Source: Propionibacteriaceae bacterium | GTDB lineage: Bacteria; Actinomycetota; Actinomycetes; Propionibacteriales; Propionibacteriaceae | DNA: 62,378 nt | Reading direction: 5' to 3' | Assembly (NCBI GenBank): GCA_031272505.1 | Contig: JAISTQ010000023.1 | Location: forward strand, 1-62,378 | Made by a program: the position numbers and the translations under genes | The notes under the pieces: generated by a model | Databases searched by the model: none | Told to the model about the DNA's origin: nothing | What the model saw: the letters and a program-made list of their open reading frames with translations, nothing else | Shown here: one piece after another, positions 8,101 to 16,389 of the stretch | How the letters are laid out: every line of letters starts with the position of its first letter | Position numbering within the stretch: position 1 is the first letter of the stretch

Positions 8101-9541
8101 GCAGCACCGCGCCGGTGGCCGGATCGGCCGCCAAATGCAGGTCGCCCAACGGCGAATGCGGTGACGACGTGTGGGGCAGCCACTGCAGCCAGCGCCACTT
8201 CGTCAACGAGCCCACCGACGTCAGACAGGTGAGCACCAGGTCGGCGGGCGAATGCATACAGATCAACTGGGTGACCACGCCCAAGGCCAACCCGTCCAGG
8301 AACTCCCCCGGCCCGGCCAAGCCCAGCGAGCCGCAGTCGCGCAGGTTGACGACCACCGGAGCGTCGGTGAGCTCGGCGAAATCGGCCTCCGCCTCGTCCA
8401 ACTGCCGTTCATACTCCACCAGGCCGACATTCCCACCGGCCCGCTCCGCCGTGGTGTAGGCCGGAATCGTGCCGATGCCGAGCCGCAGCTTCAGATAGTC
8501 CGGATGTTCCGAACGCCGCCACCACAGGATGTGCCCCAGCCGGGCGGCGCTCTCGCACATCTCCAACTGCGACGGATAGATGCGCAGCAGATTCTCCCGA
8601 TCCCGGTAGTGCGCGGCCGCCAACTGCTCGCGCACATAGACGATGTCCTCCTTGAAGGCGGCGATGTCGTCTTTCTGCTTTCGCTTGTTGCGAATCCGCT
8701 GGTCAATCCAGTTGCCGATCATCATGATCGGGCTCATCGCCACGAAGATCATGCTCAACCAGCGGAAGTTGGCGTTGTCCTTCATCATGATGTACATCAC
8801 CACGCCCATCATCAGCGGGGCGGCCATCGCCAACAGCGGGAAGCGGGACTTCTGCAGCGGACCGGGCGCGGAGGGCAGCTCGATCTCATTCGCCACCACC
8901 CGGGGCAGCACGTTCGGCTGCCGCACAAAGGCGATGTCGGTACTGGTGCGGTTGACGTTCGAGGCACCCTGCAGCAGCGTGACGGTGAAGCTGGTGTCGC
9001 CCAAGGTGACCACATCGTCACCGGAGACGCGAATCCGGCCCACCGGCTGATCGCCGACGATCACGCCGTTGGCGGAGTTGTTGTCGATGATCTCCACATC
9101 CTGGCCGATCACCAGCCGGGCGTGCACCTTGGAGACCAGCGGGTCGCGCAGTTGCACGGTGGCGTCCATCCCCCGCCCGATGGTGGACGAACCGAACGGC
9201 AAAGGGGCCTCCAGGCCGGTATCCACCCCGGCCACCACCCGCAGGATCGCGGCGGGCGCGCTGGAAGTGGAATCGGTGTAATCCGGCGCGTCAATGACGT
9301 TCACCACCATGCCCGAACGGATCCCGGAATCCAGGATCGGGGTGGCGGGCGAGAGAATCCGCAACCCACCCAGGCCGTCGGGGATCTGCACGGTCTTGTC
9401 AATGCCGTCCGGCTGCTTCGGCTCTTCCGGCCCGGCGAACGCCAGGGCGGCCGCGATGTCGCCGACCACGGCGGTGCCGTCCGCGGTGACCATCAAGTCG
9501 TTGAGTTCCTGGCCGCGTTTGACCGTCAGCTTCAGCTTCAT
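5108..9541 (-). CDS. EssC-like type VII secretion ATPase (FHA, two membrane helices, three FtsK/SpoIIIE domains)
   Basis: 1477 residues, the length of Firmicute EssC rather than actinobacterial EccC. Order of parts: residues 1-90 an FHA- or ubiquitin-like domain, about 95-190 a clear FHA domain (TIGRGMDATVQLRDPLVSKVHAR), two membrane helices at about 233-275, then three ATPase modules. Module 1 has Walker A GGTTGAGKSE near 695 and Walker B VVDEFAAL; it should be active. Module 2 has GAGGSGKTT near 1017 but a VDGYAAF Walker B. Module 3 has GPVQSGRTN near 1299, with Arg for Lys, and VESYPEF, so it is degenerate. In EssC/EccC the first module powers export and the others bind substrates and control it. 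Its ATG overlaps the stop of the FHA gene upstream. No EccB, EccD, EccE or mycosin gene is present in the window. Confidence 0.9.
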   Translation of the reverse strand: MKLKLTVKRGQELNDLMVTADGTAVVGDIAAALAFAGPEEPKQPDGIDKTVQIPDGLGGLRILSPATPILDSGIRSGMVVNVIDAPDYTDSTSSAPAAILRVVAGVDTGLEAPLPFGSSTIGRGMDATVQLRDPLVSKVHARLVIGQDVEIIDNNSANGVIVGDQPVGRIRVSGDDVVTLGDTSFTVTLLQGASNVNRTSTDIAFVRQPNVLPRVVANEIELPSAPGPLQKSRFPLLAMAAPLMMGVVMYIMMKDNANFRWLSMIFVAMSPIMMIGNWIDQRIRNKRKQKDDIAAFKEDIVYVREQLAAAHYRDRENLLRIYPSQLEMCESAARLGHILWWRRSEHPDYLKLRLGIGTIPAYTTAERAGGNVGLVEYERQLDEAEADFAELTDAPVVVNLRDCGSLGLAGPGEFLDGLALGVVTQLICMHSPADLVLTCLTSVGSLTKWRWLQWLPHTSSPHSPLGDLHLAADPATGAVLLSHLEELVASRGAKGEPTPRGPENKTEEEGDKPLLPTVIVLVDGATVDRARLTRIAERGPDVGVHMVWCEPTKELLPGACRTFLEAGPQGTRVGKVRQGLIYTPVIPEPIDQRIADQLGRVLAPVLDAGVPVEDASDLPKAVTLVTLTGQEVADDPQAVVSRWRENQSIIDRTPGAVPKPLRNSVRLRAVVGHAGTDVFTLDLRTQGPHALVGGTTGAGKSEFLQAWVLGMATAHSPDRVSFLFVDYKGGSAFSRCLDLPHTVGLVTDLSPYLVRRALTSLRAELRHREHLLNEKSAKDLVELEKRGDPDCPPSLIIVVDEFAALVGEVPEFVDGVVDVAQRGRSLGLHLILATQRPAGVIKDNLRANTNLRVALRMADEHDSTDVLGEKTAAYFDPGTPGRGAAKTGPGRVAQFQSGYPGAKTPKTAIAAPVDIAEMSFGIGRPWQVPKPQTNLDDLDTDIDRLVASISAAAKAASIPAPRKPWLEGLALTYDLTKLPQRRDTELVLGVIDDPDNQAQRVEFFQPDHEGNIAYYGAGGSGKTTALRSLALAASITPRSGSVHIYGVDFAGGGLGLLDPLPNVGSIIGGDDDERVARLFRWLRATADERAARYSMAKAPTLGEYRRATGKADEPRIMVLVDGYAAFKTSYESTTDKAAIFGLFQQLLVDGRGVGIHFAVTADRPAAINTSVGAAFQRKVVLRQTDEDGYRFFSLPKDVLDPSSPPGRALQVGMAQELQLAILGDNINMAAQSRTIEELAEFRKTLNEPEPYRIQSLGTEIPAAEMPEQIDGKPVLGVSDTTLAPISFDPVGAFLVAGPVQSGRTNTLKWFATSLRSWRPKIPIVHLSPKRSPLSELELWSMSATGMDACEKLLERLKPLVSEENPMDEPQLAVLVESYPEFLSSKVENLLTEVVKGCKANSHLFIAEGEFTTWNSSWPLLMEVRNTRTGLLLQADSSDGDSLLRTSLPRFRKADPPPGRGWWVHAGKARQLQIPLVD

Positions 9542-10011
9542 GCTTTGACCTCCTCGACGATGAACGTCACCCAGGCGTCATCCCCCAGCCGCAGCCGGTC
9601 CCCGCCCACCAGCTTGTAGGCCTGCCGGGGCACCAGCTTCTGTTCGGCTTCGCCGCCGCGCACCAGATACGAGCCGTTCATGGAGCCCAAGTCGGTGGCC
9701 ACCGGCCCGCCCGGCTGCAACTCCACCACCAGGTGGTTGCGGGAAACCGACTTTGACGGGCTGGGCACCGCCAACACCACGCCCGGCTGTTCCGGCGTGG
9801 ACTTCGGGGAACGCCCGATGATCACCGGACCGAGCACATCCAACTCCTGGCCGTCGTCGCTGAGCAGCCGATAGGCGAAAAGCGGCTCCGCGGTGATCTG
9901 GATCTCGTCCTCGTCGCGGACCGCCCGCACCGCGGCGGCCTCCACCCCGCCGCCCAGGGTGTGCTCCCAGAGCGCCGAGAATTGGTTATGTGGCTCAGTC
10001 ATTTTCGTCAT
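9538..10011 (-). CDS. FHA-domain protein (157 aa)
   Basis: A single FHA domain fills residues about 45-155, with the core pattern GPVIIGRSP, SKSVSRNHLVVEL and DLGSMNGSYLV, i.e. the conserved G-R, S-x-x-H and N-G residues that bind phosphothreonine. A short N-terminal tail precedes it. No membrane segment. Start and stop overlap the neighbouring genes (the ATPase by 4 bases), which fixes it in the operon. A second ATG three codons in (10002) is an equally possible start. It probably reads the output of the kinase and phosphatase encoded just upstream and may bring a phosphorylated partner to the ATPase; that link is inference. Confidence 0.85.
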   Translation of the reverse strand: MTKMTEPHNQFSALWEHTLGGGVEAAAVRAVRDEDEIQITAEPLFAYRLLSDDGQELDVLGPVIIGRSPKSTPEQPGVVLAVPSPSKSVSRNHLVVELQPGGPVATDLGSMNGSYLVRGGEAEQKLVPRQAYKLVGGDRLRLGDDAWVTFIVEEVKA

Positions 10012-10720
10012 CGCTCTCTTGATCCAGCAGTTGCAGATCCACCGCCGTCACCAGGCCCGTCGACAGAGCGAACTCCACCAGCCGCGCCCGACGGCTGTAG
10101 GCGTGGCCGTCATAGCCGCCGCGCAGCCCCTCCACCCCGATCCGGTCCAGTTTGTCGCAGACGTTGTCGAGTTTGCGGGCGAACCGGGTGCCCGTCCACC
10201 CCAGCCGTTCGGCGGCCGCCGCGTTCGACGGGATCGCCGCCGTCCCGGTGCCCTCGCGGCGCAGCGCCGGCTCGCACAGCGAGACGATCAACTGCTTCTG
10301 CGTCAGGGTGAGGGTGACGGTGCCGATGGTGGTCTGCCCGGAAAGGTTGCCGATGCTGAAGCCGCCCTGCCAATTCGGGGCCTTGTTGTGGATCAGCATC
10401 TCGTACTCCCACGGCCCGGCGGTGAACGACAGCACGGTGACGTCAAACATCAGCGGGGTGCGCGAGCCGGGGGTGAGCCAGGTGTGCGCGCCGGTCTTCG
10501 GATCGGCGACGGTGACCGAAATCCGGGTGCCGGTGTTCACCAGCCACCAAAAGCCTTTGCTGTAGCTGATTTCCAGCGCCCGCCGGTGCAGGTAGGGGTT
10601 CTCGTCGGGGATGAAATCACCCTCCCGCCCAATGTAAAAAGGCTTGTCCGGGTTGATTTCGACGTGGGTTCCCTCAAACGAGAGGGTGAGTGGGGTGGGT
10701 TTCTTCGTCTCTTTTGCCAT
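9995..10720 (-). CDS. FHA-like protein with a C-terminal winged-helix-like region
   Basis: The start at 10720 was preferred to an upstream ATG at 10765 because GAGGAAAC precedes it directly and the extra 15 residues are Arg-rich and atypical; this gives 241 residues. Residues about 10-110 look like a divergent FHA sandwich (FYIGREGDF, HRRALEISY). Residues about 130-225 contain the pattern LTLTQKQLIVSLCEPALRR followed by helices, which resembles the DNA- or partner-binding winged helix seen C-terminal to some FHA domains. No membrane helix. It lies 10 bases after the kinase stop and overlaps the next FHA gene, so it is likely part of the kinase signalling relay. Confidence 0.8.
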   Translation of the reverse strand: MAKETKKPTPLTLSFEGTHVEINPDKPFYIGREGDFIPDENPYLHRRALEISYSKGFWWLVNTGTRISVTVADPKTGAHTWLTPGSRTPLMFDVTVLSFTAGPWEYEMLIHNKAPNWQGGFSIGNLSGQTTIGTVTLTLTQKQLIVSLCEPALRREGTGTAAIPSNAAAAERLGWTGTRFARKLDNVCDKLDRIGVEGLRGGYDGHAYSRRARLVEFALSTGLVTAVDLQLLDQESDDEND

Positions 10721-10730
10721 GTTTCCTCGC

Positions 10731-12323
10731 TTATTTCCGCGCACACGCCCGGGCAGCCGATTCATCGGGCGTAGTGGAATTGTCTTTCAATACGGTGGCC
10801 ACCCGGACGCAAACCTCATCGCGGCCATTCAACGGCAGGCTCAACCGTTCGGTGGCGACGCTCCGGTTGTCCGAGAGATCTCCGTATTCGTCAACCTCCC
10901 GGTACATATAGTGGCTGATTTCCTCCACCGCGGGCGCCGCCCAGGTGAACACCGCCTGATCGCCCTCGACCACACCCACCAGATTGACGGGCGCGGGCGC
11001 GTCTCCGTAGATCCACGGGTCTTGGATTGACGTGGTGGGAGACGTGGACACCGTCGGTGTGGGGGTGGTGGGATCCGGGCGGCCGCCGCTGTCGTACACC
11101 ATGAAGAAGACAAAGACCGCCATCGCCAGCCCGACGACAATGGCCACCAGCAACTGCACGAGTTTGTACTTCGGTTTCGCGGTGACGGGGGCAGCTTGCG
11201 GCTCCGGGTCGGTCTGGTAGCGCAGCACCGTGTCTCCCCAGGACAGCGGCGAGCGGGGCGGGGCCGAGCCGGCCGGCGGGGCGCTGATCGGGGCGGGCGG
11301 CTCGTAGGCGGGGGCGGACGGGACGCTCTCGATCACCTGCGCGCGGTGGGCGGTCTCGGAGGTGGACGGATCGACCACCCGGATCGGGCGCAGCGCGGTG
11401 CCCGCGGTGTCGTCCGGATCGGGGCGGGTGTACTGCGGGGTGGAACGATCCTGGTTCAGCACGTCCATGGCGGTCTGCGGGAGCTGGCACTCCAACTGGA
11501 TCTGCCGCAGCGAGTTCCCGAAAGCCGCCATCGCCTGGTAGCGTGACGCCTCCGCCTTCGCCATCGCGGTGCGCAGCACTTGGTCCAGGCTGGCGGGCAC
11601 GTCTTGACGGCCGAGCGGGATGTAATCGGCGGTGGCGATCCGCGAGGCCTGCATGTGGTAGCTGTTGTCCTGGCCGGGCAGCTCAAAAGGCGGCCGGTTG
11701 GCCAGCAGCGAGTAGAGCGTCGCGGCCAGCCCCCAGACGTCGCTCATCCGGCTGGCGGTGGGATTGTCGCCAAAAGCCTCCGGCGGGCTCCACGGAATCG
11801 AGAGCCCCTGCACCCCGCGCGAGGCCTCGACCACGTTCATGGCGATGCCGAAATCGCCGAGCACCGGGCGGCCGAACGGATCGGTGAAGATGTTCGCCGG
11901 TTTCACATCCCGATGCAGGATGCCGCTTTGGTGCGCGCTCTCCAACGCCCCGGCCAGTTGCACCCCGATGGCCAACACCTGGTCCAGCGGGAAACGCACC
12001 TGCCGCCACACCCGGCCCAGTGACTTGTCCGGCGGATACTCCTCCATCACCAGATAGGGACGGCCGTCGTCCGCCACCCCGGAATCGAAGATGGTGACGA
12101 TGTTCGGATGCATGGACAGCCCGGCCATCGCGTTGGCCTCGGCTTCCAGGCGGGCGGCGGATAGTTCGTCCACCCGGTCGGGCAGCAACACCTTGATGGC
12201 CACCACCCGCTTCGGCGAACGCTGTTGGTATTCGAAGACGTCGGCGAAACCACCCTGTCCGAGCAACCCGAGAAAATCGAACCCTTTCAGGGTCGGCGGG
12301 TCAATCGGACGGGTGCTGGTCAT
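10731..12323 (-). CDS. Transmembrane Ser/Thr protein kinase (Hanks type) with a small extracellular FN3-like domain
   Basis: 530 residues from the ATG at 12323, which overlaps the upstream stop (ATGA); the open frame continues upstream but only inside the neighbour. Kinase domain about residues 14-285: glycine loop LGQGGFADV (21-29), Lys44, catalytic HRDVKPAN with Asp139 and Asn144, DFG at 157-159. A Pro-rich juxtamembrane linker (about 300-385) leads to one membrane helix (about 388-410), then a Thr/Pro linker and a roughly 90-residue extracellular module with an FN3-like pattern and a Cys pair near the C-terminus. Corresponds to Pkb2 of the bifidobacterial PFNA cluster. Likely phosphorylates the FHA partners and other proteins of this operon and is opposed by the PP2C phosphatase encoded two genes upstream. 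Confidence 0.9.
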   Translation of the reverse strand: MTSTRPIDPPTLKGFDFLGLLGQGGFADVFEYQQRSPKRVVAIKVLLPDRVDELSAARLEAEANAMAGLSMHPNIVTIFDSGVADDGRPYLVMEEYPPDKSLGRVWRQVRFPLDQVLAIGVQLAGALESAHQSGILHRDVKPANIFTDPFGRPVLGDFGIAMNVVEASRGVQGLSIPWSPPEAFGDNPTASRMSDVWGLAATLYSLLANRPPFELPGQDNSYHMQASRIATADYIPLGRQDVPASLDQVLRTAMAKAEASRYQAMAAFGNSLRQIQLECQLPQTAMDVLNQDRSTPQYTRPDPDDTAGTALRPIRVVDPSTSETAHRAQVIESVPSAPAYEPPAPISAPPAGSAPPRSPLSWGDTVLRYQTDPEPQAAPVTAKPKYKLVQLLVAIVVGLAMAVFVFFMVYDSGGRPDPTTPTPTVSTSPTTSIQDPWIYGDAPAPVNLVGVVEGDQAVFTWAAPAVEEISHYMYREVDEYGDLSDNRSVATERLSLPLNGRDEVCVRVATVLKDNSTTPDESAARACARK

Positions 12324-14038
12324 CGCAAGCCGACCAACGTGATAGTGATGCCGTTGCCGAGATCGTAGACGTCCCCGTCCAGCGCCATCACATCTTCTTG
12401 CGCCTGCAGCCGCCGATCCGGCTGTCCGGCGCGCAGCAGGATGGTGCCGTTGGTGGAGCCCATGTCGGCCACCATCACATTCCAGTCCTGCAAGGTGATA
12501 CGCAGGTGCGAACGGGAGATGTCGGGCAGGTCGCCGTTCAAGGTGACCAGCCGGGGGATGTCCGAGCCGGAGAAACGGGCGGCCTTGGGTTTGCGGCCCA
12601 CGATCATCGGCTGATCCAACTGGTAGCGCTCCCCGGTGGAGAACACCACAGTGCCCAGCGACGGGCGGACGATCATCATCGCGTCTCCGGTGAGCTGGGC
12701 GCCGCAGTTCACGCAGGTGACCCGCTGGGTGGAGTTCGCGGTGCTGCACCCGGCGCAGATGCGGCCCAACACCATCGGGGCGCCAGTGGGATGGTCGGCG
12801 TCCGGGGGCGGCGCGGGAGTGCTGGCCGGCGCGGTGCTGGCGGGCAGATCCGATTTCACGATTGTCATGCCGTCATGGTCCTCGGCGAACTGATCCAGCG
12901 GGCCGGGCACCGGCGGCAGGGTGGCAGCTGGCGGCGGCGGGCCGACCGGTGGCGGCGGGGCGGACGGCGGGAGCTTCAAGAAATCGGGCACTCCGGAGAT
13001 CATGTCCGGGTTGGCGGGCGGCTCTGGCGCAGGTGGCGGCTCCGGCGCGGGAGGCGGCTCTGGCGCGGGTGGCTCGGCTTCCGGAGGCGGCTCGGGGGCG
13101 GGGATGACGGTCGCCTCGGGAGCGCTCGACTGATCCAAACTCACTTCCGGCGCCACGTCCGGGGGCTCGCCGAGGATGGCGCCGGACATGATCGTGGGCC
13201 CGTCGATGGAATCCTCGCCCGCCAGCGGTGGCGGTGGCGGCGGCGGAGGCGGCGGCTCAGGTGGCGAGGGAACGGATTCGTCCGGATCGACGAACATCGC
13301 GGTGTTCGAGATGGACTGCTCGCGGGACTGCGGCACCACCACCGGCGGCGCTTCCGCGGGCTCCGGGGGCACGGTGGCAGACGCTTCCGGTGGCTCCGGC
13401 TCGGGTGGCTCCGGTGGGGCAGGCGCCTCTTCCGATTCGGGCACCTCCTGCGGTTCGGGCAACTCTGGTGGGGCAAGCGGCTCCGGCTCGGATGGTGGCG
13501 GCGGCGGCGGGGGCGGCACGGGAGCGGCTGGCGGCTCCGGCGGCGCCGACGGTGAGGGAGCGGCGGCGGGCCCGGAAATCACCGGCAGCACCGCCACGGA
13601 ATCCGCCACCGCGAAGGTGACGGCGTTGGCCAGCACAATCGCGTTGTCCGCCGAAAGGGTGAGCGAGCGCGACGGATCGGCGGCGACGATGGAGATGAAC
13701 GACGGACCGGCCACCACCTCTTCACGCCAGGTGAGCACCCGCTCGTTGGCGATGGTCTGCTCCCCGTCCGCGCTGTGCACAGTGATCGCCAGCGGGCCGC
13801 GCAGCGCCACCTGCACCGCGTCACCATCCAACAAAGCCAAGGCGAAGGGCGGCAGATTGGAGAAGCCGGAGTCGGTGGGGCCGACCACCTGGGCGAGCAC
13901 CTCGCCAAACCCCGCTCCGGACGTCAACGAGGCCAGCACTTCGGTGATCACCCCGCTTGCCTCCACCGGCAGGATGGCACAGCCCCGGTCGCTGATCGCG
14001 GCCAGCCATTCCTCTCCCGATGCGTAGTAAACCGTCAT
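12320..14038 (-). CDS. Proline/glutamate-rich protein with zinc ribbon and C-terminal FHA domain
   Basis: The start at 14038 overlaps the phosphatase stop (ATGA) and has GGAAGGA upstream; an ATG at 14053 would bury that RBS, so 572 residues is preferred. Residues 1-150 form a globular region of unknown fold. About 155-400 is a Pro/Glu/Ala-rich disordered linker with PPEP-type repeats. A zinc ribbon (CAGC...CVNC) sits at about 425-445, followed by an FHA domain (MIVGRKPKAA, DISRSHLRI, DMGSTNGTI) to the end. Cytosolic by sequence. The linker is rich in Ser/Thr-containing acidic patches and could be a substrate of the adjacent kinase. Role: probably a scaffold linking phosphorylated proteins; inferred. 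Confidence 0.85.
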   Translation of the reverse strand: MTVYYASGEEWLAAISDRGCAILPVEASGVITEVLASLTSGAGFGEVLAQVVGPTDSGFSNLPPFALALLDGDAVQVALRGPLAITVHSADGEQTIANERVLTWREEVVAGPSFISIVAADPSRSLTLSADNAIVLANAVTFAVADSVAVLPVISGPAAAPSPSAPPEPPAAPVPPPPPPPPSEPEPLAPPELPEPQEVPESEEAPAPPEPPEPEPPEASATVPPEPAEAPPVVVPQSREQSISNTAMFVDPDESVPSPPEPPPPPPPPPPLAGEDSIDGPTIMSGAILGEPPDVAPEVSLDQSSAPEATVIPAPEPPPEAEPPAPEPPPAPEPPPAPEPPANPDMISGVPDFLKLPPSAPPPPVGPPPPAATLPPVPGPLDQFAEDHDGMTIVKSDLPASTAPASTPAPPPDADHPTGAPMVLGRICAGCSTANSTQRVTCVNCGAQLTGDAMMIVRPSLGTVVFSTGERYQLDQPMIVGRKPKAARFSGSDIPRLVTLNGDLPDISRSHLRITLQDWNVMVADMGSTNGTILLRAGQPDRRLQAQEDVMALDGDVYDLGNGITITLVGLR

Positions 14039-15003
14039 TTCTCGTCCTTCCAATCGTCAAAGTCAAAGGTGGACGCCCAATCGGCCGCCGGCCGGTACGC
14101 CGGGGTTTCGTTGTCCATCTCGTCAAACACAAAGCGCGGGATGTGGTCGCCATCGTCGGTGGCCGGACCTTGCGGGATGACGTCGATGACGGCGGTGTCA
14201 TCCAGCGCGCGGCGAAACTTCGCCAGCTCCCGCAGCGTGGTCTCGGTATCGTTCTCGTCAGCGCCGGAAAGCGTGAAATCGGCCTGCACCAGGATCACGG
14301 TGACGTTGTCATGCGCGCCCGCGGCCAAGGTGGCGGCGATCAGCTCGTCGGCCGCTTGGTCCAAGCTGCTCGAAGCCGTCAGGATCTGCTCGATCTCAGC
14401 ATCGGAGAGTTCGTCGGTGAGGCCGTCCGAGCAGGCCAGGATCAGATCGCCGGGCTCCACCGGGATCAGCCAGTAATCCGGGTTCTCCACCGTGCCCGCG
14501 CCCAACGCCCGGGTGATCACGTTCCGCTTGGTGTAGCGCAGCGCCTCCTCCTCGGAGAGCCGCCCATCATCCACCAGCTCCTGCACCTCGGAATGATCCA
14601 CCGAAAGCTGCTCCAGCCCGCCAGCCTGCATCCGGTAGGTGCGCGAATCGCCCAGGTTGACCACCAGCCAATACGGGTTGCCCTCTTGGTTGATCAAGAC
14701 CACCCCGGTGACCGTGGTCCCCGCCGCGTGCTGCCGATCCACCGCCGGAATGGTGGCGATGCGGCGGCGGGCCACATGCAACGCCTGCTTCACCTCGGTG
14801 ACGGTGACGTCCTCCCGTCCCACCAGCGCGTTCAGCTCGGCGGCCACGATGCCGCTGGCGACCTCTCCGGCGTCATGTCCGCCCATGCCGTCGGCCACGA
14901 TGAACACCGGCGCCTGGGCCACGAAACTGTCCTCGTTCAGGCTCCGGCGCAGCCCCACATCGGTGCGGCTGGCCACGGAGACGCTGGAGAGGAATTCGGA
15001 CAT
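14035..15003 (-). CDS. PP2C-family Ser/Thr protein phosphatase
   Basis: 322 residues. All metal-binding motifs of PP2C are present: RSLNEDSF near residue 20, VADGMGGHDAGEVAS near 37-51, GDSRTYR near 118, CSDGLTDEL near 190 and HDNVTVILV near 235. The C-terminal 80 residues are a charged extension without a membrane helix, so unlike mycobacterial PstP this is a soluble enzyme. It should reverse the phosphorylation laid down by the kinase encoded two genes downstream. It overlaps both neighbours (1 base with the RDD/FHA gene, 4 bases with the zinc-ribbon/FHA gene). It corresponds to PrpC of the PFNA cluster. Confidence 0.92.
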   Translation of the reverse strand: MSEFLSSVSVASRTDVGLRRSLNEDSFVAQAPVFIVADGMGGHDAGEVASGIVAAELNALVGREDVTVTEVKQALHVARRRIATIPAVDRQHAAGTTVTGVVLINQEGNPYWLVVNLGDSRTYRMQAGGLEQLSVDHSEVQELVDDGRLSEEEALRYTKRNVITRALGAGTVENPDYWLIPVEPGDLILACSDGLTDELSDAEIEQILTASSSLDQAADELIAATLAAGAHDNVTVILVQADFTLSGADENDTETTLRELAKFRRALDDTAVIDVIPQGPATDDGDHIPRFVFDEMDNETPAYRPAADWASTFDFDDWKDEK

Positions 15004-16355
15004 CAGGCCTCCTGCACCGCGAAGGAACGATCCCCAAAGAAAACGGTGTCCCCGGCGGCCACCTGCACTTCCACTCCGGCGTCCAGTTTGGTCTTCGGGC
15101 CGCCCGGATGCTGTAGCGCGGTGCCGTTGGTGGAGCCCCGGTCCATCACGAAGAGCTGGCCGTCGCGGACCACGAATTGCAGGTGGGTCTTGGAGACCGA
15201 ACGATCCGGATCGTCAATCCGCACCACTTGGGAGAAGCTGCCGGAGGCCACCGGGTTGCGGCCCACCAGCCCGGCGGAATCGGTGACGATCACCTCGCCG
15301 GTGTCGAAGCTGAGCCGGAAACGGCCCGGCTGGTTCAACTCCCCGAACGGACGGATGGAGGTGTCCTCGCCGGACTCTTCCGGCGGAGTGGCTGCCCAGG
15401 GGGCGGGCGGGGCAGGCGGGCTGAACGGCGCGGCCGGTACCGGCGGGGTGACGGGAGCCAGCGGGGTGGACGGCGACGCGGTCGGCGGGGCGGGCGGCGC
15501 GGTCGGCGAGGCCACCGGCGGGATGGGTGACGCATTCAGCGGCACCGCGGCGATCGGGGGCGGCGGCGCGAAACTGGAGGTGACGGCGGGCGTCGGGGCG
15601 GGCTGCGGCGGCGGGGGCGGCGGGGCGACCGGACGGGGCGGCGTCATCGCCACCGGGGCGGCGGGCGCGGCCTCCGGCTTCGGATCGCGGATCATGATCA
15701 GCTTGGCGCCCTTGTCCCACCAAGCCCGGTGGGTCTGCTTGTCCCGGCAGATCTGGATCACGCCGATCAACGCCGGGATGCCGAGCAAGAAGCCGGAGAG
15801 CTCCCAGAGCAGGCCGTGCAGCACCGCCTTGCCGAAACCGGGAGCCTCGGTGGTGCCCTCGCGCACCAGGCGCAACCCGAGCAGCATGGTGCCCCAGTTC
15901 TTGCCGGTGGCGCCCTTGATGGCCAAGATCAATACCCCGTAGAGGGCGGTGAAGGCCATCCAATAGGTGAGGAAGCCGAGGAAGAACTTCCAAGTGAACA
16001 GCGCTTCCACCGCCGAACCCGGATCATTCGCCATCCCGTCCGCCAACGTGCGGAGAATGTCGAAGAAATAGGTCATCGAGAAGGGTACGCCGAAATGGAT
16101 CATCGCCGCGAAACCTGGGAAGAGGAACGTCAGGAACAGCGAATTCGCGATGCCGTAGATCAAGTACGCGCAAAAACGCACCCCTGGGGTGGCCGGGGTG
16201 TACGGCATGGTGTTTGACGACGCGCGCTGCGGCATCGGGCGCGGCGGCGGGAGCTGGACCCGCTGCGCCACCGGGGCACCGCAGTTGATGCAGAACGCGG
16301 CGCCGGCCGGCACCGGCTGGCCGCAACGCTCACAAGGAAAGGAACCGCCGTTCAT
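15003..16355 (-). CDS. Membrane protein with zinc ribbon, RDD domain and C-terminal FHA domain
   Basis: Order of parts: zinc ribbon at residues about 8-27 (CERCGQ...CINCG), a Pro-rich linker, an RDD domain with three to four membrane helices (about 55-220), a long Pro/Ala-rich linker (about 235-340) and a canonical FHA domain (LVGRNPVASG, SVSKTHLQF, DRGSTNGTA) to residue 450. The start at 16355 is preferred to 16361 since AGGTGAGG is then 7 bases away; both are possible. The gene sits 34 bases after the TgpA-like gene and shares one base with the phosphatase start. It places a phosphothreonine reader at the membrane, close to the kinase. Confidence 0.85.
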   Translation of the reverse strand: MNGGSFPCERCGQPVPAGAAFCINCGAPVAQRVQLPPPRPMPQRASSNTMPYTPATPGVRFCAYLIYGIANSLFLTFLFPGFAAMIHFGVPFSMTYFFDILRTLADGMANDPGSAVEALFTWKFFLGFLTYWMAFTALYGVLILAIKGATGKNWGTMLLGLRLVREGTTEAPGFGKAVLHGLLWELSGFLLGIPALIGVIQICRDKQTHRAWWDKGAKLIMIRDPKPEAAPAAPVAMTPPRPVAPPPPPPQPAPTPAVTSSFAPPPPIAAVPLNASPIPPVASPTAPPAPPTASPSTPLAPVTPPVPAAPFSPPAPPAPWAATPPEESGEDTSIRPFGELNQPGRFRLSFDTGEVIVTDSAGLVGRNPVASGSFSQVVRIDDPDRSVSKTHLQFVVRDGQLFVMDRGSTNGTALQHPGGPKTKLDAGVEVQVAAGDTVFFGDRSFAVQEA

Positions 16356-16389
16356 ACTCATACCTCACCTTCGGGAAAAAACTTATGCA

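Noticed and set aside
5567-9619. Long plus-strand open frames opposite the EssC-like gene
   Set aside because: Arg/Gln/His-rich shadow translations without motifs, antisense to a clear multi-domain ATPase.
12323-12749. Upstream extension of the kinase frame to an ATG at 12749
   Set aside because: It lies inside the FHA/zinc-ribbon gene; the ATG at 12323 overlaps its stop and matches the normal kinase N-terminus.
12880-13560. Repetitive sequence that could be mistaken for a repeat array
   Set aside because: It is the Pro/Glu-rich coding linker of an FHA protein; no spacer-repeat regularity, so not a CRISPR array.
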